Below are positions 47,601 through 56,916 of a stretch of 64,000 bases of DNA, one piece after another. Source of the stretch: Opitutia bacterium UBA4506 (lineage in GTDB: Bacteria; Verrucomicrobiota; Verrucomicrobiia; Opitutales; Puniceicoccaceae); contig DGMY01000049.1 in assembly GCA_002388665.1 (NCBI GenBank), forward strand, positions 16,801 through 80,800, in the 5' to 3' direction. The position numbers and the translations under genes are program-made. The notes under the pieces were generated by a model. That model searched no databases and was not told the origin of the DNA. It worked only from the letters and a program-made list of their open reading frames with translations. The stretch's first letter is position 1; every line of letters starts with the position of its first letter.

Positions 47601-50196
47601 TGGTGGGCTCATCGATCAAAATAAGCGCCGATTGGGAACCGGATTTCTTCGCCTTCTTACCTACGTTGCCGAGGTGGCGGACTAATTTCAATCGCTGCGA
47701 TTCTCCTCCGGAAAGTTGATTGAGAGGGTGTCCCAAAGGGAGATAGCCCAACCCGACCCGTTGAATGGGTTCTAATCGCTCAACGATCGCCGGCCGATCC
47801 GCAAAACGGACAAGAGCATCGTTGACCTCCATCTTCAAAATCTCGTCCACAGAACAATCCTCCAGACGGATGGCAAGGACCTCAGGCTTGAATCGACGCC
47901 CATCACAGACCGGACACGGAAGATAGAGGTCCGATAGGAATTGCATTTCGACCTGCTCGTAACCCAGTCCCTGACAATGGTCGCAACGCCCTTCACCGGT
48001 GTTGAATGAGAAAGTAGAGGCCGACATATCAGAGCTCACGGCTTGGTCGGTCGCAGCGAGCGCTTTCCGGAATTCATTCCATGCACCAGTCAGAACCGCG
48101 GGATTTGATCGAGGAGTCTTGCTCAGACTGCTTTGATCAATCCGCACGATTTCGCCGATCGGCTCGGACGTATCAATATCCCGAATGGTCGCTGGGTCGT
48201 CGGTAGGTAGCCCCCGTTGTCGTAGAAGACCATCGTGGATTACCTTTTGCAAAAGAGTCGACTTCCCGGATCCCGACACCCCGCTAATTGCTACGAAGCG
48301 GCGCAGCGGCAGATGGACGGTGACGTCCTGTAAGTTGTGACGGGATGCCCCGTAGATTGACAGTCGACCACAGGCAGCACTCTTGCGCTGGTCCATCTCA
48401 ACGGGTCGGGTCTCCCTGTTCTCCGAACCGCCGAGATCACCTGCCAGGTATCGTCCCGTGAGGCTGGAAGAGGATCGGCAAATCTGAGCGGGTGTACCTT
48501 CGAAGACAACCTCGCCTCCTTTTCGCCCAGGCTCGGGACCAATTTCAATAATGCGATCCGCCGCCCGCATAATTCGTTCATCGTGTTCTACAACGACGAC
48601 GGTGTTTCCTTGGGCGGAAAGGCCTCGCAGGATGTCGACCAACCGGTCGATATCTCTCGGGTGAAGTCCTACGGAGGGCTCATCCAATACAAAGAGTGTA
48701 TCCACCATGGAGGTACCGAGGCACGTAGTCAGATTGACCCGTTCGGTTTCCCCTCCACTGAGTGTGCGAGTCGAACGATTCAACGTCAGATAGCCCAAGC
48801 CTACGTCATCGAGGAACCGGAGACGTTGCAGGATTGGGCCTAGAATGTCGTTTGAATCGCCGGTTTGGGTTTGAGTTTCTATGAGTTTTCGGAGCTTTCC
48901 GACCTCGATCTCATAGAGGTCGGGGAGGGTATAGCCTTCCCATTTCCAGCAGAGAGATTCTTCCCCAAGCCTCTGGCCCCCGCACTCAGGGCAGGTGTCA
49001 TAGGACCTGTATTTAGAAAGGAATACACGCACGTGCATCTTGTAGACGTTCTTCTCCAGCCATGCAAAAAAGCGGTCAATCCCGTACCACCGGTCAATCC
49101 ACGCATCTTCTTTCGCGTCGGGGTAGTCCGAATCTCCCTTCCAAACGAAGTCCCTCTCGGCATCCGAGAGTTCCGACCAGGGGATATCCATGCGCAGGCC
49201 AATTCGGTGGGCCTGACGGCGGAGATCCTCCAATGAATTCGAGTAGACTTTCCCCTGAAACGGACGAATCGCACCTTCGTTCAAGGTGAGCGAAGGATCG
49301 GGAACGACGAGCTCCCGATTCAATCCGATCACTCTCCCAAACCCGCGGCAACTCGGACACGCACCGATCGGAGAGTTGAACGAGAACAACGCCGGTTGCG
49401 GGGCCCGGAATTGACGCCCGGTTTCAGGAGATCGGAGGCCTTCGGAAAAGGTGCGGATAATCTCGCCGCTTTCATTGAGGATCATTACCTCTCCGTGCCC
49501 GTGGAGAAAAGCTGGTGAGACGGCCTCCAAGAACCGATTTCGCTGGGATTTTTCCAGGCGGAGACGGTCCTGGATGACGATCAATTTCGTGTCTTGACCC
49601 ATGTCACCGGGCTCCATCTCCGCAATTTTTCGTATCGTGCCTTGAACCACGGCGCGGCTGTACCCCTGTCGAATGAGGGAGGAGAAGATTTCCTGCCAGT
49701 CCAGGTTTCCCGGTTTCTCTATCTGGAAGCCGACAATGATCGTTTTTGGAAAATTTCGTTCCGCCGAGATCTTCTGCCAAACAGTTTGTGGTGAATCATC
49801 GTGGATCGGGAGTCCCGTCGCTGGATCGAGTAAAGTGGCGACCGAAGGGAACCATACTTTAAAGAAATCGCAGAGTTCGGTCATCGTCCCGACAGTGGAA
49901 CGCGAGGTCCGAACCGAATTTTTTTGCTCAATCGCAATCGATGGGCAGATGTTCTCGATGGAGTCCACATCGGGCCGTCCTATCGTCTCGAGAAACTGGC
50001 GGGTATAAGCGTTGAAGGTTTCGACATACCGGCGCTGACCTTCGGCGTGCAAGGTCTCAAATACCAGCGAAGACTTGCCTGCTCCGCTGAGCCCTGTGAC
50101 GACCGTCACCTTGCCCTTCGGAATATCGAGGTCGAAGTTTTTAAGATTATTCTGTCGAACTCCTTTGAGTCGAATCGCTTTCGCTTTTGGGGCCAT
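44671..50196 (-). CDS. uvrA: Double-length excinuclease ABC subunit A (tandem UvrA)
   Basis: An 1841-residue protein, about twice the usual UvrA (about 940). It contains two complete UvrA units: unit 1 from residue 1 to about 980 and unit 2 from about 985 to the end. Each has two ABC cassettes, giving four Walker A motifs (GLSGAGKSS, GVSGSGKST, GVSGSGKST, GVSGAGKST) and LSGGE signatures. Zinc-finger modules CxxC...CxxC occur in both (CDHCQGLGY ... CPVCDGRRF in unit 1; CESCKGAGI ... CEECEGKRY in unit 2). UvrA normally works as a homodimer in damage recognition; here dimer halves are covalently linked, as in Chlamydia. The gene is followed convergently by the FmdB-like gene. Confidence 0.97.
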   Translation of the reverse strand: MAPKAKAIRLKGVRQNNLKNFDLDIPKGKVTVVTGLSGAGKSSLVFETLHAEGQRRYVETFNAYTRQFLETIGRPDVDSIENICPSIAIEQKNSVRTSRSTVGTMTELCDFFKVWFPSVATLLDPATGLPIHDDSPQTVWQKISAERNFPKTIIVGFQIEKPGNLDWQEIFSSLIRQGYSRAVVQGTIRKIAEMEPGDMGQDTKLIVIQDRLRLEKSQRNRFLEAVSPAFLHGHGEVMILNESGEIIRTFSEGLRSPETGRQFRAPQPALFSFNSPIGACPSCRGFGRVIGLNRELVVPDPSLTLNEGAIRPFQGKVYSNSLEDLRRQAHRIGLRMDIPWSELSDAERDFVWKGDSDYPDAKEDAWIDRWYGIDRFFAWLEKNVYKMHVRVFLSKYRSYDTCPECGGQRLGEESLCWKWEGYTLPDLYEIEVGKLRKLIETQTQTGDSNDILGPILQRLRFLDDVGLGYLTLNRSTRTLSGGETERVNLTTCLGTSMVDTLFVLDEPSVGLHPRDIDRLVDILRGLSAQGNTVVVVEHDERIMRAADRIIEIGPEPGRKGGEVVFEGTPAQICRSSSSLTGRYLAGDLGGSENRETRPVEMDQRKSAACGRLSIYGASRHNLQDVTVHLPLRRFVAISGVSGSGKSTLLQKVIHDGLLRQRGLPTDDPATIRDIDTSEPIGEIVRIDQSSLSKTPRSNPAVLTGAWNEFRKALAATDQAVSSDMSASTFSFNTGEGRCDHCQGLGYEQVEMQFLSDLYLPCPVCDGRRFKPEVLAIRLEDCSVDEILKMEVNDALVRFADRPAIVERLEPIQRVGLGYLPLGHPLNQLSGGESQRLKLVRHLGNVGKKAKKSGSQSALILIDEPTTGLHRHDIANLLGVFQELVKEGNSLVVVEHHPDVLLAADWMIEMGPGAGSDGGKIVAAGTPMSIAQGETESAPFLRDALRQNTSDDNLVSFDNIDRDLPKVAEETVAYGERPRSISVQGATEHNLLDVSVDIPHGKTTVIAGVSGSGKSTLAFDIIFAEGQRRFMESMSAYARQFVEQLPKPEVTRLTGLAPSVAIEQRVTHGTSKSTVATITEVAQYLRLLFARIGVQHNPKTGNAVTSLPETELIRLFDKARKSASSNQPTYIGAPLIRGRKGHHQPIADWAAAREYPYLICDGIWVEPTSFQKLDRYREHDVDVLLKDLTGMTKPAAHSLMRETLKLGQGTAFLQFGKGGQRQHFSLSRVDPETGETFPELEPKNFSWNSPRGWCPNCNGRGTIRDEAPEGGDEPVCPVCDGTRLGEQSRHVYLETEKFGSVNLPHLLSLNAPSLIETLQDVQGSRRDKAILKEILPEIRERLDLMDQIGLDYLTLDRSTRTLSGGEAQRIRLTSQLGSNLTGVLYVLDEPTIGLHARDNDRLLQSIETLKRRGNTVLIVEHDADVILNADRVIDMGPGAGIHGGKIVAQGTPKQIMKSVNSVTGKHLARTGVHPLRGERKKVPASAKDWIRLEELYLRNWKGDSVAIPRRCLTAVCGVSGAGKSTLVHEALHRSAAAAVQSGKAALSVKALKTVFAGSQSKVPLKKVSGLAGIRKVIEIDQAPIGKTSRSTPATYIGVFDLIRSSFAQLPEAKMRGIDSSGFSFNTKGGRCESCKGAGIRKLEMNFLPDASVICEECEGKRYRGDLLDIHWRGKSIADVLAMSFEEAADFFSFDRRIQENLSLMVETGLGYLRLGQPSPTLSGGEAQRLKLVSELAGSATGPKGSENLYLLEEPTIGLHLKDCERLTRLLHRLVDEGHTVIVVEHQPDILAEADYLLEIGPEGGHRGGELIFSGTPEELVQVPKSPTAACLRPLLRSTRSVN

Positions 50197-50354
50197 AAAT
50201 TGCAGCTAAGCATGGAAAGCGAGCAGTGCAATCCGCTTGATGGAAAAGTGGGTCGTATCGTTTTCTTTGGCGGTTGGAGCCATCCAGATTTATCGCTGAG
50301 AACGGGATCATGGATTGTGACCGTGAAGGGGCACAATAGGGAAGGGGGCACTGA

Positions 50355-50392
50355 AACAAAAAGGCCCGATCTCTGTGATTGAGATCGGGCCT
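50355..50392 (-). terminator. Intrinsic terminator of clpB
   Basis: On the minus strand a 12-bp perfect stem AGGCCCGATCTC / GAGATCGGGCCT with a 7-nt loop is followed by TTTTTGTTT. It starts about 22 bases after the clpB stop. Confidence 0.88.
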
Positions 50393-50413
50393 GGTAAAGG
50401 TGTGTTGAGCCCC

Positions 50414-53026
50414 TTATTCAGTAATCTTTTCGAAGACTCCGTCAGGAGTTAAGGTCGTCACCCCGTCCTTGTGGTCCAGGGTAACCGCCTGACCCTCAAC
50501 GATCTCGCTGGCGATTAACGCCTTGGCCAAAAGGGTTTCCACCTGCCGTTGAATAAAGCGGCGGAGCGGACGAGCACCATAGACTGGATCGTATCCTTCA
50601 TCTGCCAACCAATCGTAGGCCTCTTCGGTTGGATTGATTACGATCCGCTGATCCTCGAGGCGGCGATTCAAATCATCCACCAACAAGCGGGCAATTGAAC
50701 CGATCTCCTTGCGACTGAGTGGCTTGAACAGGACCGTGTCGTCGATCCGGTTGAGGAATTCGGGACGGAACGACTGCCGCAGTTCTGCCATGACGGCTTC
50801 GTGCACTGCATCGGGAATGAGTTCACCCTTAACCCCTTCCTGCAGGAACCGGCTCCCGATATTCGAGGTCATAATAATTACCGTGTTCTTGAAGTCTACA
50901 GTACGACCCTGCGAGTCAGTGATGTGGCCATCGTCCAGGACCTGAAGGAGAATGTTGAAGACATCCGGGTGTGCCTTTTCGATCTCATCGAAGAGGAGAA
51001 CGCTATAAGGCTTCCGGCGGACGGCTTCGGTCAACTGACCGCCTTCCTCGAATCCCACATAGCCGGGAGGTGCTCCAACCAAGCGCGCCACCGAGTGCTT
51101 CTCCATGTATTCAGACATGTCGATGCGGGTGAGATTGGATTCCGAATCAAACAGCGTGCGGGCCAGCGTCTTTGCGAGCTCGGTCTTTCCCACCCCGGTT
51201 GGTCCGAGGAAGAGGAATGATCCAATGGGTCGATTCGGGTCTTTGATCCCCGCACGAGCCCGAAGAATCGCTTCGGTTGTTCGTTGAACCGCTTCTTCCT
51301 GTCCGACCACCCGCTCGTGGAGAATATCCTCCAATCGAAGAAGCTTTTCGCGCTCACCTTCGAGAAGTCTGGACACGGGGATTCCGGTCCAGCGCCCAAC
51401 GATGTCCGCAATCTCGTTTGCAGAAACTACCTCCTTGAGCAGGTGAGTCGTCGACTCCGCCTTCTCGTATTCAGCGAGTTTGGCCTCGAGTTGAGGGAGC
51501 TTCCCATGACGCAGTTCGGCGAGAGTGTTGAGATCATATTGACGCTCGGCTGTTTCCATCGCGTGACGGGTGTCCTCGATTTCTTTTCGGATACCACGCG
51601 CCTCGTTGATGACTTTTTTCTCGTTGTCCCATTCAGCTTTCAGACCGCCGAGGGATTCTCGGAGATCCGAGAGTTCCTTCCCGAGAGATTCGAGACGCCT
51701 TTTGCTCGCGTCGTCTTTCTCGTTTCGCAGTGCGGCTTCTTCAATCTCCAGTTGTAAGATCCGTCGATTGAGTGAATCCATCTCACCGGGCATGCTGTCC
51801 ATTTCGGTTCGGATCAACGCGCAGGCTTCGTCGACTAGGTCGATTGCCTTGTCCGGTAGGAAACGGTCGCTGATGTATCGGTTCGACAGGGTGGCAGCTT
51901 GGACCAGAGCATTATCCTGGATCCGAACGCCGTGGTGAACCTCGAAGCGCTCACGCAGACCACGCAAAATGGAAACTGTGTCCTCTACGGTGGGTTGGTC
52001 GACAAGCACGGTTTGGAAACGACGCTCCAGAGCGGCATCCTTCTCAATGTGCTGGCGGTATTCGTCGAGAGTCGTGGCACCGATGCAGTGAAGTTCGCCG
52101 CGGGCAAGCATGGGTTTGAGCATATTGCCGGCATCCATTGCCCCTTCGGCCTTACCCGCACCTACGATGGTATGGAGCTCATCGATGAATAGCACGATGC
52201 GACCATCACTATTCTTCACTTCCTGAAGGACTGCCTTGAGCCGTTCTTCAAATTCTCCTCGGTACTTCGCACCCGCCAAGAGTGATCCGAGGTCGAGTGA
52301 GAAAATAGTTCTGTCTTTCAGGCCATCGGGCACGTCCCCGCGAACAATTCGCTGGGCCAGCCCTTCCGCAATTGCCGTCTTTCCGACGCCAGGTTCACCG
52401 ATCAGAACCGGGTTGTTCTTCGTCTTGCGGGAAAGGATTCGGATGACACGGCGAATCTCATCGTCGCGGCCAATCACCGGATCGAGCTTGTTGTCCCGAG
52501 CCTTTTGGACGAGGTCTTCGCCGTACTTCGCAAGGGCCTCAAAAGACGCTTCGGGATTCTCCGATGTCACGCGCTGGTCCCCACGAATGTCGTGAAGCGC
52601 CTTCTCGACACGTTTGGCATCCAGATCGAAACTGTCGAAGAGGTCTGCCAGAGTTTGTGGACGTTTCAGCGCGAGAAGACCGAGCAGCAAATGTTCGGTG
52701 CTGATGTACTCATCTTTTCGGCGCGATGCCGCTTTCTCAGCTTCGACAAAGGCCGAAGTCAGATCAGTACCAGGGCCGGGTTGTGCATTCGAGCCACTGA
52801 TCTTGGGCAACTTGCCAACCTCGCGGTTTGCCGCGAGCACGATTGCACTCGGCGGAATCTGAAGACGATTGAGCAGACCGGGCACGATTCCGTTTTCCTG
52901 ATGGGCCAAGGTGGCCAGGAGGTGGACCGGCTCGATCTGCGAGTTTTGGTTTTCCCGCGCCAGTGCTTGTGCTTGCACGACTGATTCACGGGCTTTCTCT
53001 GTAAATTTATTGAAATCTGTATTCAT
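50414..53026 (-). CDS. clpB: ATP-dependent disaggregase ClpB
   Basis: An 870-residue Hsp100 chaperone that, with the DnaK system, solubilises aggregated proteins. The N-terminal Clp repeat domain starts FNKFTEKARESVVQAQALA. Two AAA+ modules have Walker A GEPGVGKTA (about 205) and GPTGVGKTEL (about 605), separated by the coiled-coil M domain (about 405-525). The second module ends with VYGARPLRRFIQRQVE. Length is typical. DnaJ and GrpE are encoded about 6 kb away. AAAAGG before the ATG is a good ribosome site. I did not find a convincing CIRCE or sigma-32-type promoter upstream. Confidence 0.98.
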   Translation of the reverse strand: MNTDFNKFTEKARESVVQAQALARENQNSQIEPVHLLATLAHQENGIVPGLLNRLQIPPSAIVLAANREVGKLPKISGSNAQPGPGTDLTSAFVEAEKAASRRKDEYISTEHLLLGLLALKRPQTLADLFDSFDLDAKRVEKALHDIRGDQRVTSENPEASFEALAKYGEDLVQKARDNKLDPVIGRDDEIRRVIRILSRKTKNNPVLIGEPGVGKTAIAEGLAQRIVRGDVPDGLKDRTIFSLDLGSLLAGAKYRGEFEERLKAVLQEVKNSDGRIVLFIDELHTIVGAGKAEGAMDAGNMLKPMLARGELHCIGATTLDEYRQHIEKDAALERRFQTVLVDQPTVEDTVSILRGLRERFEVHHGVRIQDNALVQAATLSNRYISDRFLPDKAIDLVDEACALIRTEMDSMPGEMDSLNRRILQLEIEEAALRNEKDDASKRRLESLGKELSDLRESLGGLKAEWDNEKKVINEARGIRKEIEDTRHAMETAERQYDLNTLAELRHGKLPQLEAKLAEYEKAESTTHLLKEVVSANEIADIVGRWTGIPVSRLLEGEREKLLRLEDILHERVVGQEEAVQRTTEAILRARAGIKDPNRPIGSFLFLGPTGVGKTELAKTLARTLFDSESNLTRIDMSEYMEKHSVARLVGAPPGYVGFEEGGQLTEAVRRKPYSVLLFDEIEKAHPDVFNILLQVLDDGHITDSQGRTVDFKNTVIIMTSNIGSRFLQEGVKGELIPDAVHEAVMAELRQSFRPEFLNRIDDTVLFKPLSRKEIGSIARLLVDDLNRRLEDQRIVINPTEEAYDWLADEGYDPVYGARPLRRFIQRQVETLLAKALIASEIVEGQAVTLDHKDGVTTLTPDGVFEKITE

Positions 53027-53360
53027 ACCTTTTCCCTATTGCATATCTAATGCCCATAAATTTGAAGGAAAACGAGGGTGTTTTTTTGCCAAATAGAGTG
53101 ACATGAACCAGCTTTAGAATCCGTAAAATACTGGGATACAGCAAGTAAAAGAATCCAGACATTTGATGCATCACAATTGTTACCATTTCGGGGTAATTCG
53201 ATTTGAGAGACACGAACGGGCGGATTCGGCTCCGGTAGAGCCATTATGGCACACTTGGTTTTGCTCCCCAAAAAATGGCAGGTGATACCCATTTTTCCTC
53301 GGGCTGAGATCCGCAATGATCCTTGTCGGACCGCGAAGAAACGGGCAACTTTAGACGATA
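53027..53360. other. Divergent intergenic region between clpB and menD
   Basis: About 330 bases, no gene recognised. It must hold the promoters of clpB (left) and menD (right). No CIRCE inverted repeat (TTAGCACTC/GAGTGCTAA) is visible. Confidence 0.5.
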
Positions 53361-55079
53361 GTGGACTTGAATGAATCGATCGACCCTCCTCCTGAGCCAA
53401 CGGAGAGCGCTAGGCATGCATTGGCATTTATAGATGTCCTTCTCGCCGCGGGAATCCGCGATTTTGTGATCAGTCCCGGTTCTCGATCCACACCTTTGGT
53501 GCTCGCACTTCAACATTTCCCGGAGGCCAATATCGAGGTGATTTTGGATGAGCGTTCGGCATCCTTTTATGCGTTAGGTGTGGCTGATTGCACCCACCGC
53601 CCGGTGGCTCTGATCTGCACCTCAGGTACGGCTGCGGCAAATTATTACCCGGCGGTGATTGAGGCCTCAGAGCGGAGAGTGCCGCTGATGCTCTTGACGG
53701 CAGACCGGCCACTGGAACTACGCGACTGCGGGGCAGGGCAGACAATCGATCAGGTCGGGCTTTTTGGTAAATTTGTTCGCTGGGCGGTAGATGCGTATGT
53801 ACCGGAGGGCGGCCAGGGCGAAGAGTACCTGGCTTCAGTTGCTCGGGAGGGTGTACAAGCGGCAACTGGAAAGAATCCCGGGCCCGTCCATTTCAATTTG
53901 CCGTTCCGGGAACCGTTCTTGCCCAAAGTAAGCAATAGACCAGATTCTTCGCTTGCCGCGCCGGACGGTGAAATTGAAACGTCCCCAATCGAGTACGACT
54001 GGGAGGAGCTGTCGAAAGCGGGCCCGGGCTTAATCCTTGTAGGTGCAGCCAACCCGGAACGTTCAAGTGAATGGACCGACGGAATTTTTCGGATAAGCGA
54101 CTACTTGGGATGGCCCATTCTTGCGGATGTGTTGAATCCTTTGCGCCATTCACCGGGCGCTGAATCGAGGGTCGTGAACCAGTACGAAGGCCTGATTGGG
54201 GGAGGTCTGCTCGAGCGTGATCCGACGCTCGTACCTACCTCGATCTTGCAAATAGGGATTCTTCCGACAGCGAAGCGCCTTAGGCAATGGCTCGCTCAGT
54301 TTGAAGGACGACGCTGGCAATGGTCTCATTCACCCACTGGACTCGATCCTGCGCGAAAGCCATTTGAGTGGATCGAGGGAGCGCCGGATCAGCTCGGCGA
54401 TTTGCCCGACCATTTTGCCAATGAATCCTTTCGCGGGAACTGGATCGATGCGAACCGTCGGGCGAACGAAACCGTAACCGGCTGGTTGGAACAATTGCCG
54501 AATGGATTTGAAGGCCGTTTGTATCACGAGTTGGCTCAGGCCATCCCTAAAGATGGTCAGGTTTTCATCGCCAACAGTATGCCGGTGCGAGACGCGGAGC
54601 GGTTTTGGTACGCCAATAGACCCAGCGGGCCCCGCATCTTCTCCAACCGGGGGGCGAGTGGAATTGATGGATTGATTTCGATGGCCGCGGGAATCGCTGC
54701 GAACGGCGCGCCGACCTATGCAGTTCTGGGAGATTTGTCGTTTCTCCACGACGAGGGCGGACTGAAGGTAGCCAGCCAAGTAGATGGCAATCTGACGTTT
54801 GTCGTAATCGATAATGGGGGAGGGCGCATCTTCGAACAGCTGCCCATTCGATCTGAAGCAGAGGTCTTCGAAGACTACTTCCTGACCCCTCAATCGGTGA
54901 ACATACGGGATCTATGTCTCGCCCATGGAATTCCGGCGACGGTTTTCGCGGCGGATTCCTTTGTCAAGGAGCAGATTTCGGCCCCACACACCGGTGTGCG
55001 CGTACTAATTCTTGAAACGAGTCCCGAGGACGATCGCAGTCTGCGTGAGGAGTGGAAGCAGCTCTTCTCCAATCTATAA
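53361..55079 (+). CDS. menD: SEPHCHC synthase, menaquinone biosynthesis
   Basis: A 572-residue thiamine-diphosphate enzyme that couples 2-oxoglutarate and isochorismate. N-terminal part: DVLLAAGIRDFVISPGSRSTPLVLAL, then LDERSASFYALG and CTSGTAAANYYPAV. A middle segment LTADRPLELRDCGAGQTIDQVG is a MenD hallmark. The C-terminal part has FSNRGASGIDGLIS and the ThDP-binding VLGDLSFLHDEGGL, VIDNGGGRIFEQL. The start is a GTG. Other men genes are not in the window. Confidence 0.97.
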   Translation: MDLNESIDPPPEPTESARHALAFIDVLLAAGIRDFVISPGSRSTPLVLALQHFPEANIEVILDERSASFYALGVADCTHRPVALICTSGTAAANYYPAVIEASERRVPLMLLTADRPLELRDCGAGQTIDQVGLFGKFVRWAVDAYVPEGGQGEEYLASVAREGVQAATGKNPGPVHFNLPFREPFLPKVSNRPDSSLAAPDGEIETSPIEYDWEELSKAGPGLILVGAANPERSSEWTDGIFRISDYLGWPILADVLNPLRHSPGAESRVVNQYEGLIGGGLLERDPTLVPTSILQIGILPTAKRLRQWLAQFEGRRWQWSHSPTGLDPARKPFEWIEGAPDQLGDLPDHFANESFRGNWIDANRRANETVTGWLEQLPNGFEGRLYHELAQAIPKDGQVFIANSMPVRDAERFWYANRPSGPRIFSNRGASGIDGLISMAAGIAANGAPTYAVLGDLSFLHDEGGLKVASQVDGNLTFVVIDNGGGRIFEQLPIRSEAEVFEDYFLTPQSVNIRDLCLAHGIPATVFAADSFVKEQISAPHTGVRVLILETSPEDDRSLREEWKQLFSNL

Positions 55080-55113
55080 TCGAGAGAGAGCGTTTCCAAC
55101 CTGATCGCGGATT

Positions 55114-55755
55114 CTATTCCGCCCAGTATTTTTCGATGAAGTTATCGCGACCGGATCCACGGCGATATCCATAGTAGCGGTTAGGATCCTTTTTGTAGAA
55201 ATCCTGATGATACTCCTCGGCGGGATAGAAGGTGTCGTACTCAGTAATGGGGACCACTATCGGGTCCGCAAATCGACCGCTTTCCTCGAGGTTCTTCTTG
55301 GAAGCTTCTGCGGCCGCTCGCTGCGCCTCGGAATGAACAAAGATCTCCGGGCGATATTGCTGACCGCGATCGACAAACTGACCTCCGAGATCGGTCGGAT
55401 TGATCTGCCTCCAATAGATTGAAAGGATCTCGTCGTAGGTAATGACCTCTGGGTCGAAGAATATTTGGACACTTTCGGTATGCCCGGTCCGCCCGTAGGC
55501 AACATCTTGATAGCTCGGGTCGACCTCATCTCCACCGGAATATCCGGATATAACGGCCTCCACGCCCTCGACGTCCTCGAAAGGTGGCTCCATGCACCAG
55601 AAACACCCGCCAGCCAGCGTGGCTATCTCGTACTGCTCCGACCATTCTTCGGGGACTGAAAATTTCGAGGTATCCTTCTCCTTGGCCGCGCAAGCGGTGA
55701 AAAACACAGAAGAGGATGCGAAAAGGAGGGCGATGATTTTCGGGGCAATCTTCAT
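55114..55755 (-). CDS. msrA: Peptide methionine-S-sulfoxide reductase as a lipoprotein
   Basis: A 213-residue MsrA preceded by a lipoprotein signal (FASSSVFFTAC lipobox), so it would repair oxidised Met in envelope proteins. The catalytic motif GGCFWCMEPPFE is present, followed by VISGYSGG, YGRTGHTESVQIFFDPEVITYDEIL, QGxD-like QFVDRGQQYRPEIF and YHQDF. Length beyond the signal fits the family. Monocistronic. Confidence 0.95.
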   Translation of the reverse strand: MKIAPKIIALLFASSSVFFTACAAKEKDTSKFSVPEEWSEQYEIATLAGGCFWCMEPPFEDVEGVEAVISGYSGGDEVDPSYQDVAYGRTGHTESVQIFFDPEVITYDEILSIYWRQINPTDLGGQFVDRGQQYRPEIFVHSEAQRAAAEASKKNLEESGRFADPIVVPITEYDTFYPAEEYHQDFYKKDPNRYYGYRRGSGRDNFIEKYWAE

Positions 55756-55927
55756 TGGTAGATAGAATTGATCGTTGGAAAAGAGGGAAACAAGTTTACC
55801 AGGTCCTATGGTTAGATGGTTTCAAAATTAAGTCGAATCCATCCATTTTACAACCTTGTCAGCAATCCAATTCCTGTGACCGATCCAACTCCGCCCTGTA
55901 CCGATCTGGCCGGAGAAAATTGCCGGC

Positions 55928-56908
55928 TTACTCTTGAGTGAGACCTTCGACAATCGCGGAGACATTCGAGCGCATCATATCCGCATAGCCACTGGAGGGT
56001 GAGAGCCCGTTTCCATCTGGATTGAGCGGTTGACCGATACGAAGACCGGTTTCTTGGGCTACGGTCTCCAGGGCCTTGGGGTTACTACCCGACTCGGGGA
56101 ACAGAACCTCAACATTCTCATTTTGCAAAAAGACAATGAGTTCAGCGAGTTCCTGCGGAGACGCGGTGTCCTCGCGATTGTACCCCTGAATGGCAATTGC
56201 CTCGAATCCAAATGCGTTGCAAAAGTAACTATAGGCAAGGTGTGAGGTCGCTAGTACACGCTCAGAAGGGGGGATTTGTTCCAGCTCTTCCCGGACCCAC
56301 ATTTTTAACTGCCGCATCTCTTTGGCGTATGCGATGGCGTTGCTTTGGTAGCTCGCTGCATTCGCGGGATCGATCCGCGCCATCTCTTTGGCGACGGCGA
56401 ACCCAGCTCTCCTCATATTATCCGGATCATGCCACCAATGGGGATCAATCGCTTCTTCATCATTCCCGTGGGAATGATCATGTTCTTCGTGGCCGTGTTC
56501 ACCGTTTGGGCCGGCGGAAGAGTTGAATCTACCGTTCTCTTGAATCTCCAGTGAGTAGACGCAGTCTCCCACGGAAAAGATTTTATCCTCCCCGAAGTTA
56601 TCCTCCAACTTCTGCAGGTAGGAATCTTCGATGCCTTTGCCCGAGGCCATGACCAGATCCACCTCCGCCGCCAGGGCAAAAGTACGCGGATCGGGGTCGA
56701 ACTCGTGGGGATTGTCTTCCGGACCGATCAATTCGTAGACGACGACGTGGTCTCCTCCAACCTCACGGGCAATTTCGCCAATGAAAGGATGGAGCGTCGC
56801 GACTTCTAAATCAGCCATCAGCGGAGAAACTGCCCAAAGCAACGCCACAGCCCGGAGAATCCATGGGGTGGCCCCGTTCTGGTTTCTGGCGCTAGGCCGA
56901 TTCTTCAC
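55928..56908 (-). CDS. Metal ABC transporter substrate-binding protein (ZnuA/TroA-like)
   Basis: A 326-residue periplasmic cluster A-I/ZnuA-type binding protein. The signal peptide is long (AVALLWAVSPLMA, cut near residue 32). Binding residues: GPEDNPHEFDPDP (His), a His/Asp/Glu-rich loop GEHGHEEHDHSHGN, then DPHWWHDPDNM, TSHLAYSYFCNAFG and PESGSNPKAL. The His-rich loop is typical of zinc binders, so Zn is the best guess; Mn or Ni cannot be ruled out. It is the last gene of the grpE-dnaJ operon, 8 bases after prmA. The ATPase partner is encoded separately about 6 kb away (62945-63667). Confidence 0.92.
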   Translation of the reverse strand: MKNRPSARNQNGATPWILRAVALLWAVSPLMADLEVATLHPFIGEIAREVGGDHVVVYELIGPEDNPHEFDPDPRTFALAAEVDLVMASGKGIEDSYLQKLEDNFGEDKIFSVGDCVYSLEIQENGRFNSSAGPNGEHGHEEHDHSHGNDEEAIDPHWWHDPDNMRRAGFAVAKEMARIDPANAASYQSNAIAYAKEMRQLKMWVREELEQIPPSERVLATSHLAYSYFCNAFGFEAIAIQGYNREDTASPQELAELIVFLQNENVEVLFPESGSNPKALETVAQETGLRIGQPLNPDGNGLSPSSGYADMMRSNVSAIVEGLTQE

Positions 56909-56916
56909 CGAGAGAC

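Noticed and set aside
53027..53360. Heat-shock CIRCE element upstream of clpB
   Set aside because: No TTAGCACTC/GAGTGCTAA inverted repeat could be found by reading.
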